Positions 21,323-32,282 of a stretch of DNA of 64,000 nt are shown in pieces. The notes beneath the pieces are model-generated. The model worked only from the letters and a program-made list of their open reading frames with translations, was not told where the DNA came from and ran no database searches. The translations under genes and the position numbers were made by a program. The stretch lies in contig CM033396.1 of assembly GCA_019426215.1 (NCBI GenBank), forward strand, positions 27,481,101 to 27,545,100, in the 5' to 3' direction. Source of the stretch: Buddleja alternifolia (taxonomy: Eukaryota > Streptophyta > Magnoliopsida > Lamiales > Scrophulariaceae). The number at the start of each line of letters is the position of its first letter. The first letter of the stretch is position 1.

Positions 21323-22757
21323 TGACACGCTAGAAGCTAACGTGCTTGAATAGCAAGTGCACTAGTCGTGTGTAGTAATAAATGTGGACAATAAGTCCGG
21401 GTTGTCGAACCTCAAGGACTTGAATTTTAGTTTAAGATTCGTAATGAAATAAACAATTAAAGTAAAGGTAAATTGAAGGTAAAATGTGTAAGGTAAGAAC
21501 GAAGACACGTGAAGGATTGAAGACCAATTGCAAAGGGAGACTAAGGCACATGCTAGGTCCAAATTGCTCAATTATACTTATAAAGGCTCTCGTTGAAGGT
21601 TACGCTTATGTTGCTATGGTGAAAGCTCCTAAGGTAAAGAATAACCGATCTCGTGCTAAACTCCTATGATTGATAGACAGTTTCCTAAGTATGTCTACCC
21701 AGAAATCTAATCACCAAACACGCATTAACGCACTAGAGCTCACTCGATTTAGATCGAACGACTTCACCCGAGAATCTTTACCTATGTCTAGGGCAATTCC
21801 TCATTGGTTGTGGGTTATGGTGTGAATTTCTTGCACCCTAAGTTAATTACCTATGTCTAGGGCAACTCCTCATTGGTTGCGGGTTATGGTGTGAATTTCT
21901 TGCATCCTAAGTCAATTTTCTCTCGAAATATTCACCTAGGCATAAGATTCTAACATATGGTGATCAAGCATATGTCAAACAAGCAAAAACATAAATTCAC
22001 AACACATAACAACATAAGAATCACTTCAACAATCCTCTATTATAAGCATAAATCACAATTTGGCCTTACATGACCCTAGTCTTACAAGCTTAGCTCATAG
22101 TTAATGGCATAAAGGACATAGATAGATTCATATACATATTCATGGACAATAAGGAAAAGAGAAAGCTATTGAAACTCCTTATGCTGAATTGATGATGGAT
22201 CTTCACTTCAATCTTCAATCCCCAAGTTAATCTTTCTTCTAATCCCTTCTAATTGATGAATTTGTGGATCAAAATCCCAGAAAAGCGCCTTCCATCCCCA
22301 GATTTTTCTAACCCTTGAAATGAGCTAAAAAATTCACTCTATAGCTTCCAAAAAACGGTTACAGCGGCGCCCAGGTGCCGCCTACGTGGTAGAAGTTTCT
22401 TGGGGGAAAAGTTGGGCGGTGCCCAAACGTGACACAGGTGGCGCTCGGGCATGGCAGATATCACGCCTAGGCACGGGATGTGTGGCGCCTAGGCGCCGCA
22501 CTGCGTGGGCTGGCTGTTCTTCTCTTTGGCTGGCGCCTGGGCGTGGCTTATCTAGCGCCTAGGTGCCGATCTGCGAAGCATCCTTTGGGAAATTGTTCGA
22601 TACACCGTCTTTTGCTCTTTTCTTCGTGCATCGTCGCTTATTGCCTGAATTCACTTAATACACATATTAAACATACTAGTGGCACAAATCAAGCTATAAA
22701 TGGACCTAAATCGTCAATAAAAGGGGTTAAGAACATACGCAAAAATGACTCCTATCA
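21323..22757 (-). mobile_element. Family A gypsy 5' LTR
   Basis: A 1435-bp LTR bounded TG...CA, adjacent to the primer site. On the minus strand it starts TGATAGGAGTCATTTTTGC and ends GCTAGCGTGTCA-like. It contains a variable cassette (22360-22590) of degenerate GCGCCTAGGCGC words, shared with the arm at 15350-15480 and the solo LTR at 27040-27500. There is an internal duplication of about 62 bp near 21780-21910 (core CCTATGTCTAGGGCAA). Confidence 0.85.
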
Positions 22758-23033
22758 ACCGACCATCAGTAAATACCCCAATAAGCAACTTTTAGTCCAT
22801 GAAACATGCTCTTGCCCATGCTAGATGATCAGAGTCGATCCTACCCAAACTTCTAGGCATAAAAAAATAAATAAAAAAATGGTTATTCGCCTTTTCACCA
22901 CCCTCCTCTTAAGTAGAACCAAATTGATGAGTTCTACTAAAAAATCTGATAATATAAGCTGAATTACATAAGGGATGTCATTATTTCTAAAAGAATTTAT
23001 TTGTTGGTCTAGTGGTTGTAGGAAAAATATATA
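22758..23033. other. Short intergenic/TE-flank sequence with SINE-like A box
   Basis: No gene. TTGGTCTAGTGG at 23004-23015 resembles a pol III A box. A B-box-like ATTCAATGA lies beyond the Mutator-like element at about 23938, so the insertion may have split a SINE. Confidence 0.3.
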
Positions 23034-23919
23034 GAGAAAATAGCAGATACCCTCCCCCCCAAACTATGAGGTGATGTGCACTTTCCCCCCCCAAACTATT
23101 AAAAGTTGCAGTCAACACCCTAAACTATCATATATGTGCACTTTGCCCCCTCGGTCAGCTTCGGGCAGTACATATGGGGCAAAGTGCTACAAACCACATA
23201 GGTGAGGGGGCAAAGTGCACATCACCTCATAGGTTGGGGGGATATCTGCTATTTTTTTTTAATTCAAATATTCTTAATATTAACTTAACCCCCTCGGTTA
23301 GTTTCGGAAAAAATTTTACCCATTCATCGTTCAATTTAAATCATGCATATTGGGATTTATTTGGATTTTTCTTGAAATATTATTTCTAGGTTTGAAATAA
23401 ATAATTTTCAAATATGAAATAAGAAAAATAAAATTAAAACATGAAAATAAATAAGAAAACAATGAAAAGAAGTATAAATTCAAATATTCATAATTTTCTA
23501 AAAACAAAAAACACAATTCAAAAATCCGAAAACACGAAAATAAATAAAAAAATAATAGAAAATTTAAAAAATAAAAAAATTAGTAAAAATTTTAAAAAAT
23601 AAAAAAATCCGGTGATGTGCGCTTTGCCCCTTCACCTATGCGGTTTGTAGCACTTTGCCCCCTCTGTGCTGCCCGAAGCTGACCGAGGGGGCAAAGTGCA
23701 CATTTATGATAGTTTAGGGTGTTGACTGCAACTTTTAATAGTTTGGGGGGCAAAGTGCACATTTATGATAGTTTAGGGTGTTGACTGCAACTTTTAATAG
23801 TTTGGGGGGCAAAGTGCACATTTATGATAGTTTAGGGTGTTGACTGCAACTTTTAATAGCTTGGGGGGCAAAGTGCACATCACCTAATAGTTTGGGGGGG
23901 GGGTATCCGCTATTTTCTC
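23034..23919. mobile_element. Mutator-like non-autonomous element, copy 1
   Basis: It starts GAGAAAATAGCAGATACC and ends GGTATCCGCTATTTTCTC, with inverted arms of about 200 bp rich in GGGGCAAAGTGCACAT words. It is flanked by a perfect 9-bp duplication AAATATATA (23025-23033 and 23920-23928), the Mutator size class. The middle is AT-rich. A 59-bp unit in the right arm is present three times (23691-23867). No transposase. The same family is at 25698-26483. Confidence 0.9.
23691..23867. repeat. 59-bp tandem repeat, three copies
   Basis: The unit starts GCAAAGTGCACATTTATG and contains TTTAGGGTGTTGACTGCAAC. The three copies are nearly identical (one G-to-C-type change in the last). The related element at 25698 has a single copy. 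Confidence 0.9.
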
Positions 23920-23928
23920 AAATATATA

Positions 23929-24626
23929 TTAAACCAGATTCAATGATTTTAATGTCTATCTCTCTGACACAATAAAGTATATTGTATATGGTCCCCTCAC
24001 ACCTGTATGTGAAAGAGATATATACAGAATATACACTCGAACCATTGGACTCAACCTTTTATACTGAGCCATATTAGCACTTTTTCCACTTAAGTTTGAA
24101 TCCTCTTGGGTAATTACCATATCCCTAGCCTCATCTTCCGTCTAAAAAGGACACTCTTTCCGTTAATTTATTAAATGGAAAATGCTGATGTCGTCCATGA
24201 TTTTTTTTTTTAAATCTGATTTCATTTTACTCCTAGGTTGACTTGGTTTGGGTGTTGACTTAGTTTTTGGACCACATTAGCCTTGCGTATCAGGGAAAAT
24301 GTAATAAAAAAAATGAGGGAGTAAATAAAGATGATTAGTTTAATTTTTTTTTAGAAATTCATATAATATTAATCACACATATAAAAAAATACATACATAT
24401 ATATATATATGAAAAACAAATTATTATTTTTTTGAAAAACGCATATAAATATAATAAATATATACATAATATATATGTACAGATGTATATATATTATACT
24501 TACATAGTAACATTATATACATATATATAAAAACACAAAAATTATATAAATATTATATATATAAAAATAAGAAATAATAATAATTAAAAAGTTTATCATC
24601 TTTCCGAACAACCCCAAGCCACCTCC
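23929..24626. other. AT-rich intergenic sequence
   Basis: No gene is supported. It contains TA-rich runs at 24390-24550. The minus-strand open frame 24743-24513 crosses into the copia 3 LTR and is spurious. Confidence 0.5.
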
Positions 24627-25165
24627 TGTTGTGAATCCTGGTTCATGCGCAGCGAAAAAGTAAATATATCCGGATTCACAAAAGGGGCCACTTTTGGATT
24701 TTAATGATTTTATAAAAACTAAAAAGATGAAATTTAATTTCATCGATTTACTAACCTTTATGAAGAATCAAATTCTTGATCAACCGGGTAGCAGGAATTC
24801 TGAACTCCTGCCTCTAGATATTACGCCGAAAGAAGTTTGAAGAACCACCTTTGCACTCTTAGAGGCCGACGGCTACAAGGGAGGAGAGTGAGCTTTTTCT
24901 CTTCTTCTTTCTTTGTTGTCAAGTAACTTGTTAGAGTCTTAGGTTTTTTAACTATGTATTAGATATTTATAAGGAGTGATGGGCTTGGAATTAATTAATT
25001 CCATACGCCCATCAAACTCCTCATATACACGCTTATTACCATCCCACATAGGCTAAGTTGACTTTCAATTTAATCCAATTATTAATTAGGTCCAACATAT
25101 TTTAATCTAATTAAAATATGATATTTATTAATAATTTTCTAAATTAAATAATACAATAATTAATT
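24627..25165 (-). mobile_element. Copia 3 LTR, left (3') copy, truncated
   Basis: It starts TGTTGTGAATCCTGGTTC and is homologous along its whole length to the sequence at 52466-53015. The match ends at about 25162, where gypsy family B gag begins, so the inner end and polypurine tract are lost. It is minus-oriented like the copia 3 coding region at 47083-50727. Confidence 0.8.
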
Positions 25166-25557
25166 TAAATCTTTTTCTGTTTCGCAACTCTATAGCTTGA
25201 ACTTTCTCCTTCGTGTTCTTTTCAGTGTCGCTAGGGAGTGATCCTGGTGTCCTACCCGATAATTGACTAGCTAACTGCTAGTATCCTTCTTGTACCTAGA
25301 AAGTGTTCGATTGAAAACCTCCTTGTCGCTGAAATGGAGGCTTCTCAGAGTTTGACTGGGAAACCCGGGGGTGGCTTGACCACATTGTTGTTGTTACTCC
25401 ATGAAAAATTAGGGTGGTTTCACCATCCTGGGTCAAATTTTTCAGAAAATGGGTCATTTTGGGTTGTGCACATAATTAGCATTCTCAACTAACTCAAGCT
25501 GAAAGGATGCACTACCTTGTTGGCAATCAGTACCATATTGATCTCCACCACAAGTTT
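25166..25557 (-). pseudogene. Gypsy family B gag, C-terminal part
   Basis: On the minus strand it begins CGGDQYGTDCQQGS, a gypsy zinc-knuckle motif (CGGDH-type), and continues with LELVENANYVHN, NHPNFSWSNNNN and PPGFP, typical of the Athila gag tail. It is the continuation of the gag at 44667-45681, separated by copia 1. Confidence 0.75.
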
Positions 25558-25697
25558 TGTTAGGAAATTTCTTGTTAGATATTTTGATGATGACAATTAG
25601 GCTATATGTTAGACCCCAAAATATGTAAGTTTGATTTCATTAGAAAATTTGTATAGGCTTTGAGCATTAGATTTGTATAAGGCTTTTATTAGTTTTA

Positions 25698-26483
25698 GAG
25701 AAAATAGCAGATACCCCCCCCCAAACTATGAGGCGATGTGCGCTTTGCCCCCCAAACTATTAAAAGTTGCACTCAACACCCTAAACTATCATATATGTGC
25801 ACTTTGCCCCCTCGGTCAGCTTCGGGCAACACACAGGGGGCAAAGTGCTACAAACCGCATAGGTGAGGGGGCAAAGCGCATATCACCTCATAGGTTGGGG
25901 GGGTATCTGCTATTTTCTCTTTTTTTTAAATTCAAATATTCTTAATATTAACTTAACCCCCCTTGGTCAGCTTCGGAAAATTTTTTACCCATTCATCGTT
26001 CAACTTAAATCATGCATATTGGGATTTATTTGGATTTTTTTTGAAATATTATTTCTAGGTTTGAAATAAATAATTATCAAATATGAGAAATAAAAAAAAT
26101 AAAAATAAAATATGAAAATAAATAAGAAATCAATGAAAAGAAGTATAAATTCAAATATTCATAATTTTCTAAAAACAAAAAAGACAATTCAAAAATCCGA
26201 AAACATGAAAATAAATAAAAAAAATGAAAAAAAGTATAAAAATAAAAAATTTAAAAAATAAAAAATTAGTAAAAATTTTAAAAAATAAAAAAATCTGGTG
26301 ATGTGCGCTTTGCCCCTGACCTATGCGGTTTGTAGCACTTTGCCCCTTGTGTGCTGCCCGGAGATGACCGAGGGGCCAAAGTGCACATATATGATAGTTT
26401 AGGGTGTTGACTGCAACTTTTAATAGTTTGGGGGGCAAAGTGCACATCACCTAATAGTTTGTTGGGGTATCTACTATTTTCTC
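25698..26483. mobile_element. Mutator-like non-autonomous element, copy 2
   Basis: Same ends as copy 1 (GAGAAAATAGCAGATACC ... TACTATTTTCTC). A perfect 9-bp target duplication TTAGTTTTA lies at 25689-25697 and 26484-26492, and the copia LTR continues uninterrupted across it. 786 bp, no transposase. Open frames in it are artefacts of the arms. Confidence 0.93.
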
Positions 26484-26851
26484 TTAGTTTTATTCTAGAT
26501 TGTTAGGCTAAGTATCTTACACTGAGAGTCTGATATTACTCTGAGTGAGCTTGTCAATAGTTAAGTTTGAAGTATAAGCGTCTGAAGTCTGAATGAAGAT
26601 GAAGATATCTAAGCAAGCATCTGAGCGTCAAGCTACATCAAGCGCTAATGTGTGAAGATTCAATCTAAGGATCATTCAAGGTTGAATGATCTTCTATCAA
26701 AACAAGATTTCACCTGAATTTATTCCAAGTCCAAAAGGAGTTAAATGCAAATATTCTCAGAGCATTAATGTCCAACGGGCATTAATTTCAAATGAATTAA
26801 ATGCTGATAAGGGCATTAAATGTGATAAGTACTCCCGAATGTATGGAGAAG

Positions 26852-28431
26852 TGATAAGAGTCATTTTTACATGTTTTTAAGCCCCTTGCATTTATGTTTT
26901 AGCTTCATTTATTGCTTGATTCATGCCACTTGTGCGTTTAAGTCGTGCGTTAAGTGATTTCAGGCCTTAAGTGGATGCAATTGAAGAAAAGGCGAAAAAA
27001 CAACGTATAAAACAAGTTCAGACCAAGATGCTTCGCACCTCCATACCCAAGCGCAGACCTAACCACGCATGGGCACCCGAACAAGCAAGAAATAAGCTGA
27101 AGTTACGCTAAATGCCGCCTAGGCGCCATTTCTCCACGCCTGGGCGCCACATTTGCCACATCTTCCATGTTTGAGTGCTATCTTTGTATGTTTAGAGGCC
27201 GTATTTGATAAAGCGCCCTTCTACAAAGTTGTAGATCTATGTCTTATCTCCATGTGGGAACTTAAATCACCTAAATTGGAGGTCTGTTGAGAATGTTATA
27301 AAGGAAACAATATTGTTGCACCAAAAAGTAAGAAAATGGTTCAGACTTCGCACTGTGGCGCCTAGGCGCCACCACCACCACGCCTAGGCACTATTATGTG
27401 CACCTAGGCATCCTGCAACTTCTTCTTCAAGTCATTTATGCCACCTGGACTGGGCTTGGGCGCCAATTTGCTCATGCTTGGGTGCCGATGTAACGGTTTT
27501 GAAGAGTATAAACGCCAAAAATCAAAGAAAAAGAAGGGGGTTCGAATTCTTAGTGATTTTTAGGTATCTCCTTGGATAACCATATTATCATCAACCTTGA
27601 AGAGCAAGAGAAGAGGAAAGATGGGATTCAAGCCTCCAATCGAAGATCCAATCATCAATTGAGCATAAGGAGTTTCTTAGTCGTAGATTCAATATTTGTC
27701 TATGGATATGAATTTAATGTTTAGCTTTTCCTTTATGCATTTTATGAGCTAAATTGTTGAACTAAGTTGTGATAAGGCCATGTTATTAGTATTGTTACAA
27801 TAAGATCATTTTTCGTTTCAATTCGTATACTGCTATGTGTTGTGATTTTGTGGGTAAATGTCTTGGATATGCTTGATCACCATGTGTTTGATATCATGCC
27901 TAGGTAAATTATTCTAGAGAAAATTGACTTAGGGTGCAAGAATTTCACAACATCACTGACCAAATAGGAATTGCAGGTAACGATTCCCAATTGAAGTCAT
28001 TTGATTTATATCGAGGAAGCTCTAACTCGTTAATGCATGCTTAGTAATTAGATTTTCGGATAGACATACTTAGGAAATCGTCATTTAAGTATAGGAGTCT
28101 ATCACGAGACATCGGCTATTTTTTACCTTAGGAGCTTTCACCATAGCAATGTACGTCTAATGAATTCGTAATGATCTTAGGATAACAATATGCGACATGA
28201 GTCCAAACATGGACCTTAGTCACCTCTCCTTCTTGGAAGTTTAGTCTCTCTTTACTCTCGCTTTAGCTTATTCTACTTTCCTTTTTTGTTAAATGTCTAA
28301 TTTACTTCCGTTTGTTATCAAAATCATAAACTAAATAACTAGTCCTTGAGGTTCGACAACCCGGACTTACTGTCCATTCTATTACTATCACGACTAATGC
28401 ACTTGCTATTACATTAGCTATTAGCGTGTCA
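26852..28431 (+). mobile_element. Family A gypsy solo LTR
   Basis: It starts TGATAAGAGTCATTTTTAC and ends GCTATTAGCGTGTCA, homologous to the LTR at 21323-22757 in the opposite orientation. The 5-bp flanks AGAAG (26847-26851) and AGAAT (28432-28436) match at 4 of 5. The uninterrupted copia LTR at 42590-42615 shows the empty-site sequence. Its variable cassette (27040-27500) contains GCGCCTAGGCGCC-type words. Confidence 0.9.
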
Positions 28432-29489
28432 AGAATCCTTCCCATTAGACTGTCAACTTTACAGAGTCTGCGGCACCAACTTTTGCATCAGAATTTCAGG
28501 GATGAAGGACACAAAGTTGTTCACTCACGAAAGTGATAGACACGCTCTAAGCTTAGTGTCAAACAGACACTTCATCTAAGAAACTCTATAAATAGGACTT
28601 CAGAAACAAGCCAAAATATAACAACAATCTTACAAGCTGAATCCCTGTTGCATTGAAGTCTCAATCCTTAAACTTTCAGAATAGCTCGAATATTCAAATC
28701 AAATATTTCTTTTGCTTTTCATCAATCCCTAAGACAGTTATCCAATATCTCAAATCTCTTTTAAGAAGAACCCTACACTATCACTGAGATATCTAAGTTG
28801 TTTGAACTTTCAAAATCAAACAAACCTGTGGACCAAAACCCCTATTCAGCCTTAAAATCTGTGTGAAGTCGAAGTTGAATACTTGCTTTATTTCTGGGTA
28901 AAAGAAATAAGCGGATCAAAGTTTCTTGGAGCTGAAATCTGTATGACCAAGGAGCTCGAGTCAACCAAATCTATTTTATCCTTTATTTTGTAGAAGTTTC
29001 TATATGATTTTTTGAAGATCATTTAGTGGATTTCCTCCGAGTGAAAAAGGAGAAGAAGGACGTAGTTGGAATTACACCACCCAACGAACCTTTCAATCTT
29101 TGTGTTTATTACTTTATTATTTACATTCTTCATTACCATAGCATTGCTTAAACATCAAGTAAACACATTGATAAATTTGCTCAAGTAAAAAGCAACTAAG
29201 TAAAACTCTGTGACGCTCAACCTTTCCAAAAAAAGACTTAAAATATTTTCGTTGTGCAAATGCTGATACGAGAATTGATCGCTTTGCCTTAATCTGATTA
29301 ACTATTCAAATTTTGAGTCTAAGTTAACTTTCATCAAACTGTCTACAAGTAGACGTTCAGCCAAGCGTCTATAATCTTAAGCGTCCAAAAGATTTTTAGT
29401 ATGAAATTTTTGAATTTGAAGAAAACTTCAGGGTCTATTCAACCCCCCTCCCTTCTAGACCCTTTCCTATGCCACTTGGGACCAACAAG

Positions 29490-29503
29490 TGGTATCAAAG
29501 CGG
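29490..29503 (+). other. Copia 1 primer-binding site
   Basis: TGGTATCAAAGCGG two bases after the LTR end; TGGTATCA is the tRNA-Met site common to plant copia elements. Confidence 0.85.
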
Positions 29504-29582
29504 TTAAAGTTGAAATTTTAAATTTTTCAAGCATAACTGCTAGTTTAGATCCTTTTTTATCTAGTTGCTCTAAATTTCTTTC

Positions 29583-32280
29583 ATGGCATTTGCAAAAGTA
29601 CCCAAGTTGACCAAGTCAAATTATGAATCATGGAAGGTCAAAGCGTTTACATATCTTTGTTGGTGTGATGATGAAATGTGTGACATTATTTTAGATGGAC
29701 CTATTCAGATCATGAAGGTCATCACTAGAGCGCCTGAAGCCACAGAAGAAACCCCAGATGGTTATATTTAAAAGCCTACGCATGAATCGTCTATAGAAGA
29801 GCGTCGCAAAGCTAATTTAGATAATGTTGGATGGAACGCTCTCTATACATTCGTTGGTGATAATGATAATTTATTTAACAAGGTTAAGTCATGTGCAATG
29901 ACTAAGGAAATTTGGGATAAGTTAGCCATAATCTGTGGTGGGTCAGCTCAAATCAAAGAGAACAAGCTTTCAATTGCTAAAAACAAATTTAATGGATTTA
30001 AGATGTTGCCCAATGAGATGCTAGAACAACTGGACATAAGATTCACTGCACTTGTTACAGAGTTGATGTCTCTAGGCGTGGATTTGCAAAATTGATCATG
30101 AAGGTCATCACTAGAGCGCCTGAAGCCACAGAAGAAACCCCAGATGGTTATATTTAAAAGCCTACGCATGAATCGTCTACAGATGAGCGTCCCAAAGCTA
30201 ATTTAGATAATGTTGGATGGAACGCTCTCTATACAGGCATTGGTGATAATGATAAGTTATTTAACAAGGTTAAGTCATGTGCAACGACTTAAGGAAATAT
30301 GGGATAAGTTAGCCATAATCTGTGGTGGGTCAGCTCAAATCAAAGAGAACAAGCTTTCAATTGCTAAAAAAAAATTAATGGATTTAAGATGTTGCCCAAT
30401 GATACGCTAGAACAATTGGACATAAGATTCACTGCTCTTGTTACAGAGCTGATGTCTCTAGGCATAGATTTGCAAAATTGAAAAATTGGTGGTCAAGATT
30501 TTCAGAAGTCTCCCTAGTAGATCTTTTATAAAGATGACAGCTATGAGAGAATCAAATATGTTGGATCTTTTAATTCCAGAAGATGCGTTTTCAGAACTCA
30601 AGGCTTTTGAGTTTGAATATAAATTCAGCAAGCGATCCAGTTAGCCCAGTGATAGAATCAGGAGCGCTAATAGCATCAGTCAAGGGTAAATTGGGTTATA
30701 AGGGAAAGGTGTTAGAACTTAGTGAGGAAGAGGAATTAGCGTTATTAAATAAGTTCAGAAATTTTTTGAAATATGATAAGAAAGGAAAAGCTTCAAAGCA
30801 TCAAGGACGAAATTCCACCAAGCGTCTCCTCCTGCTCAACAATAGTATCAAGTGCCTCAGTATTCTACTCCTCCCCCTTCAGTGCCGATTCAGTACCAAG
30901 CATCTTCTCCCCAGAATATCTCAGCACTAGTGGTCTCAAAACCACATGGTACATCAAGGTTAACAAATAAACAAAAGATGAAAGCTAATCTTTGTTATAA
31001 TTACAGGAAACCAAGGCACTACCAGGTAATTGCTCTTATCTAAACGTATCTAAGCCCACAAGGTAGGATTACTTGGATAGAAACCAATTCAGGAGCAACC
31101 TTCGTCACCAAGGTTTGCTAGAAAAATCAGAACCAACGTCCCCGCTTGAAGATTTGGAGTCTTCAAAAGAGAGTAGTTATGATGATGAGCCAGCAGATGA
31201 TTCAGCGCTAATTTATCTCATGGTTAGAGATAATGAAGTGTCTTCGAACTCACTATCTGAGGTAAATACTGAATTAACTAATCTTCTCTCTTATGAAGAA
31301 TTTCTTGACAAAGTGAAGAATATTATAAAGATTGTCAAGATGCCACCAAACTATATCAAAATCACTCTGATAAGATATCCGCGCTTAAAGGTGAAAACGT
31401 GATGCTCAAGGCAGAGTTGCAAGTTCAGCAACAATGCATTGAGGAGAACCACTCACTTGAGACTGAAATCACTCAGTTGAAAAGTGATCTTGATATGGTA
31501 GTCAAGAGCGAAGCTGAGCTGACTGTTAAACTTGCTAAATTAGAGCAGTTCGTCTCATCATTGTCTAAAGCGTCAAGCCGTCATGAAAGCTAGACAGTGT
31601 GACTGAAGTAACTAGACTATTTGGAGAATAGACCGATTTAGAATGTGATAAATTCGGTAGTAAACCAACCAAGTCTAAAGTTGCAGCTTATAACAAAGGA
31701 AAAGGTGTGTTCTTTGTTGAAAAAGTTTCAAAGAATCAAACATTTAATGAACCTAAGGACAATGGTAAGAGGCTAAATGAGAAAGTTAATACTGATTCAG
31801 GCAAGAAAAAGACAAAAGTGAATGATTCACAAAGAAAGGTTAGTCCAAACGCTCAAAAGGCTAAGGAAAAACCTTGCACATGTGAATCAAACGCTAAGAG
31901 TCAAGCGCACAAAGCATATCCTAAGCCAGCATCAAGGAAATACCAGCGTTAATATCCACAAAGATCGAGGTCATTCTATCAATACTATGATGATTATGAT
32001 TACGATTGTGACTATGATTACTATTATAATCAAGGATATCATTATACACCTAAGAAGCACACACATCACAATGTGAAACCCAAAAAGGCTAATCCTCCCG
32101 TAATGAAAACTAAGCAAATATGGGTTCCTAAATTTCTAATTCAGACTAATGTTACTAATGTGAAAGGACCAAAGTCACAATGGGTACCTAAAAAGAACTA
32201 GTATTAATTGAGACTAACGTTACTAATGTTAAAGGACCCAAGTCACAATGGGTATCTAAAAAGAACTAGAACTACCCTTT
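29583..32280 (+). pseudogene. Copia 1 gag (long, Sirevirus type), broken
   Basis: It starts MAFAKVPKLTKSNYESWKVK, the UBN2-type copia capsid start. A 386-bp block (29708-30093) is tandemly duplicated (30094-30480), destroying the frame. Downstream remnants include the degraded zinc knuckle (NLCYNYRKPRHYQV, first cysteine context altered), an acidic segment (SSYDDEPADDSALIYLM), a coiled-coil segment (31399-31593, LETEITQLKSDLDMVVK), a Tyr/Asp-rich stretch near 31990-32050, and two copies of a QWVPKKN-type motif (32143-32268). Long gags with coiled coils are known for Sireviruses. Homologous to 54656-56880. Confidence 0.85.
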
Positions 32281-32282
32281 GA

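Larger units (their letters stand above)
25558..29487 (+). mobile_element. Copia 1 5' LTR with two nested insertions
   Basis: It starts TGTTAGGAAATTTCTTG and ends GCCACTTGGGACCAACA. Without the Mutator-like element and the family A solo LTR (and their duplications) it is about 1.55 kb, the same length as the clean LTR at 36091-37642. Confidence 0.9.

Noticed and set aside
23691..23867. Regular 59-bp repeats considered as a CRISPR-like array
   Set aside because: Units are directly adjacent with no spacers, in a plant transposon arm; simple tandem triplication.
24000..24085. Minus-strand A-box-like TGGCTCAGTA and B-box-like GGTTCGAGTGT as a tRNA gene or SINE
   Set aside because: The boxes are only about 18 bases apart and no cloverleaf can be drawn; left uncalled.
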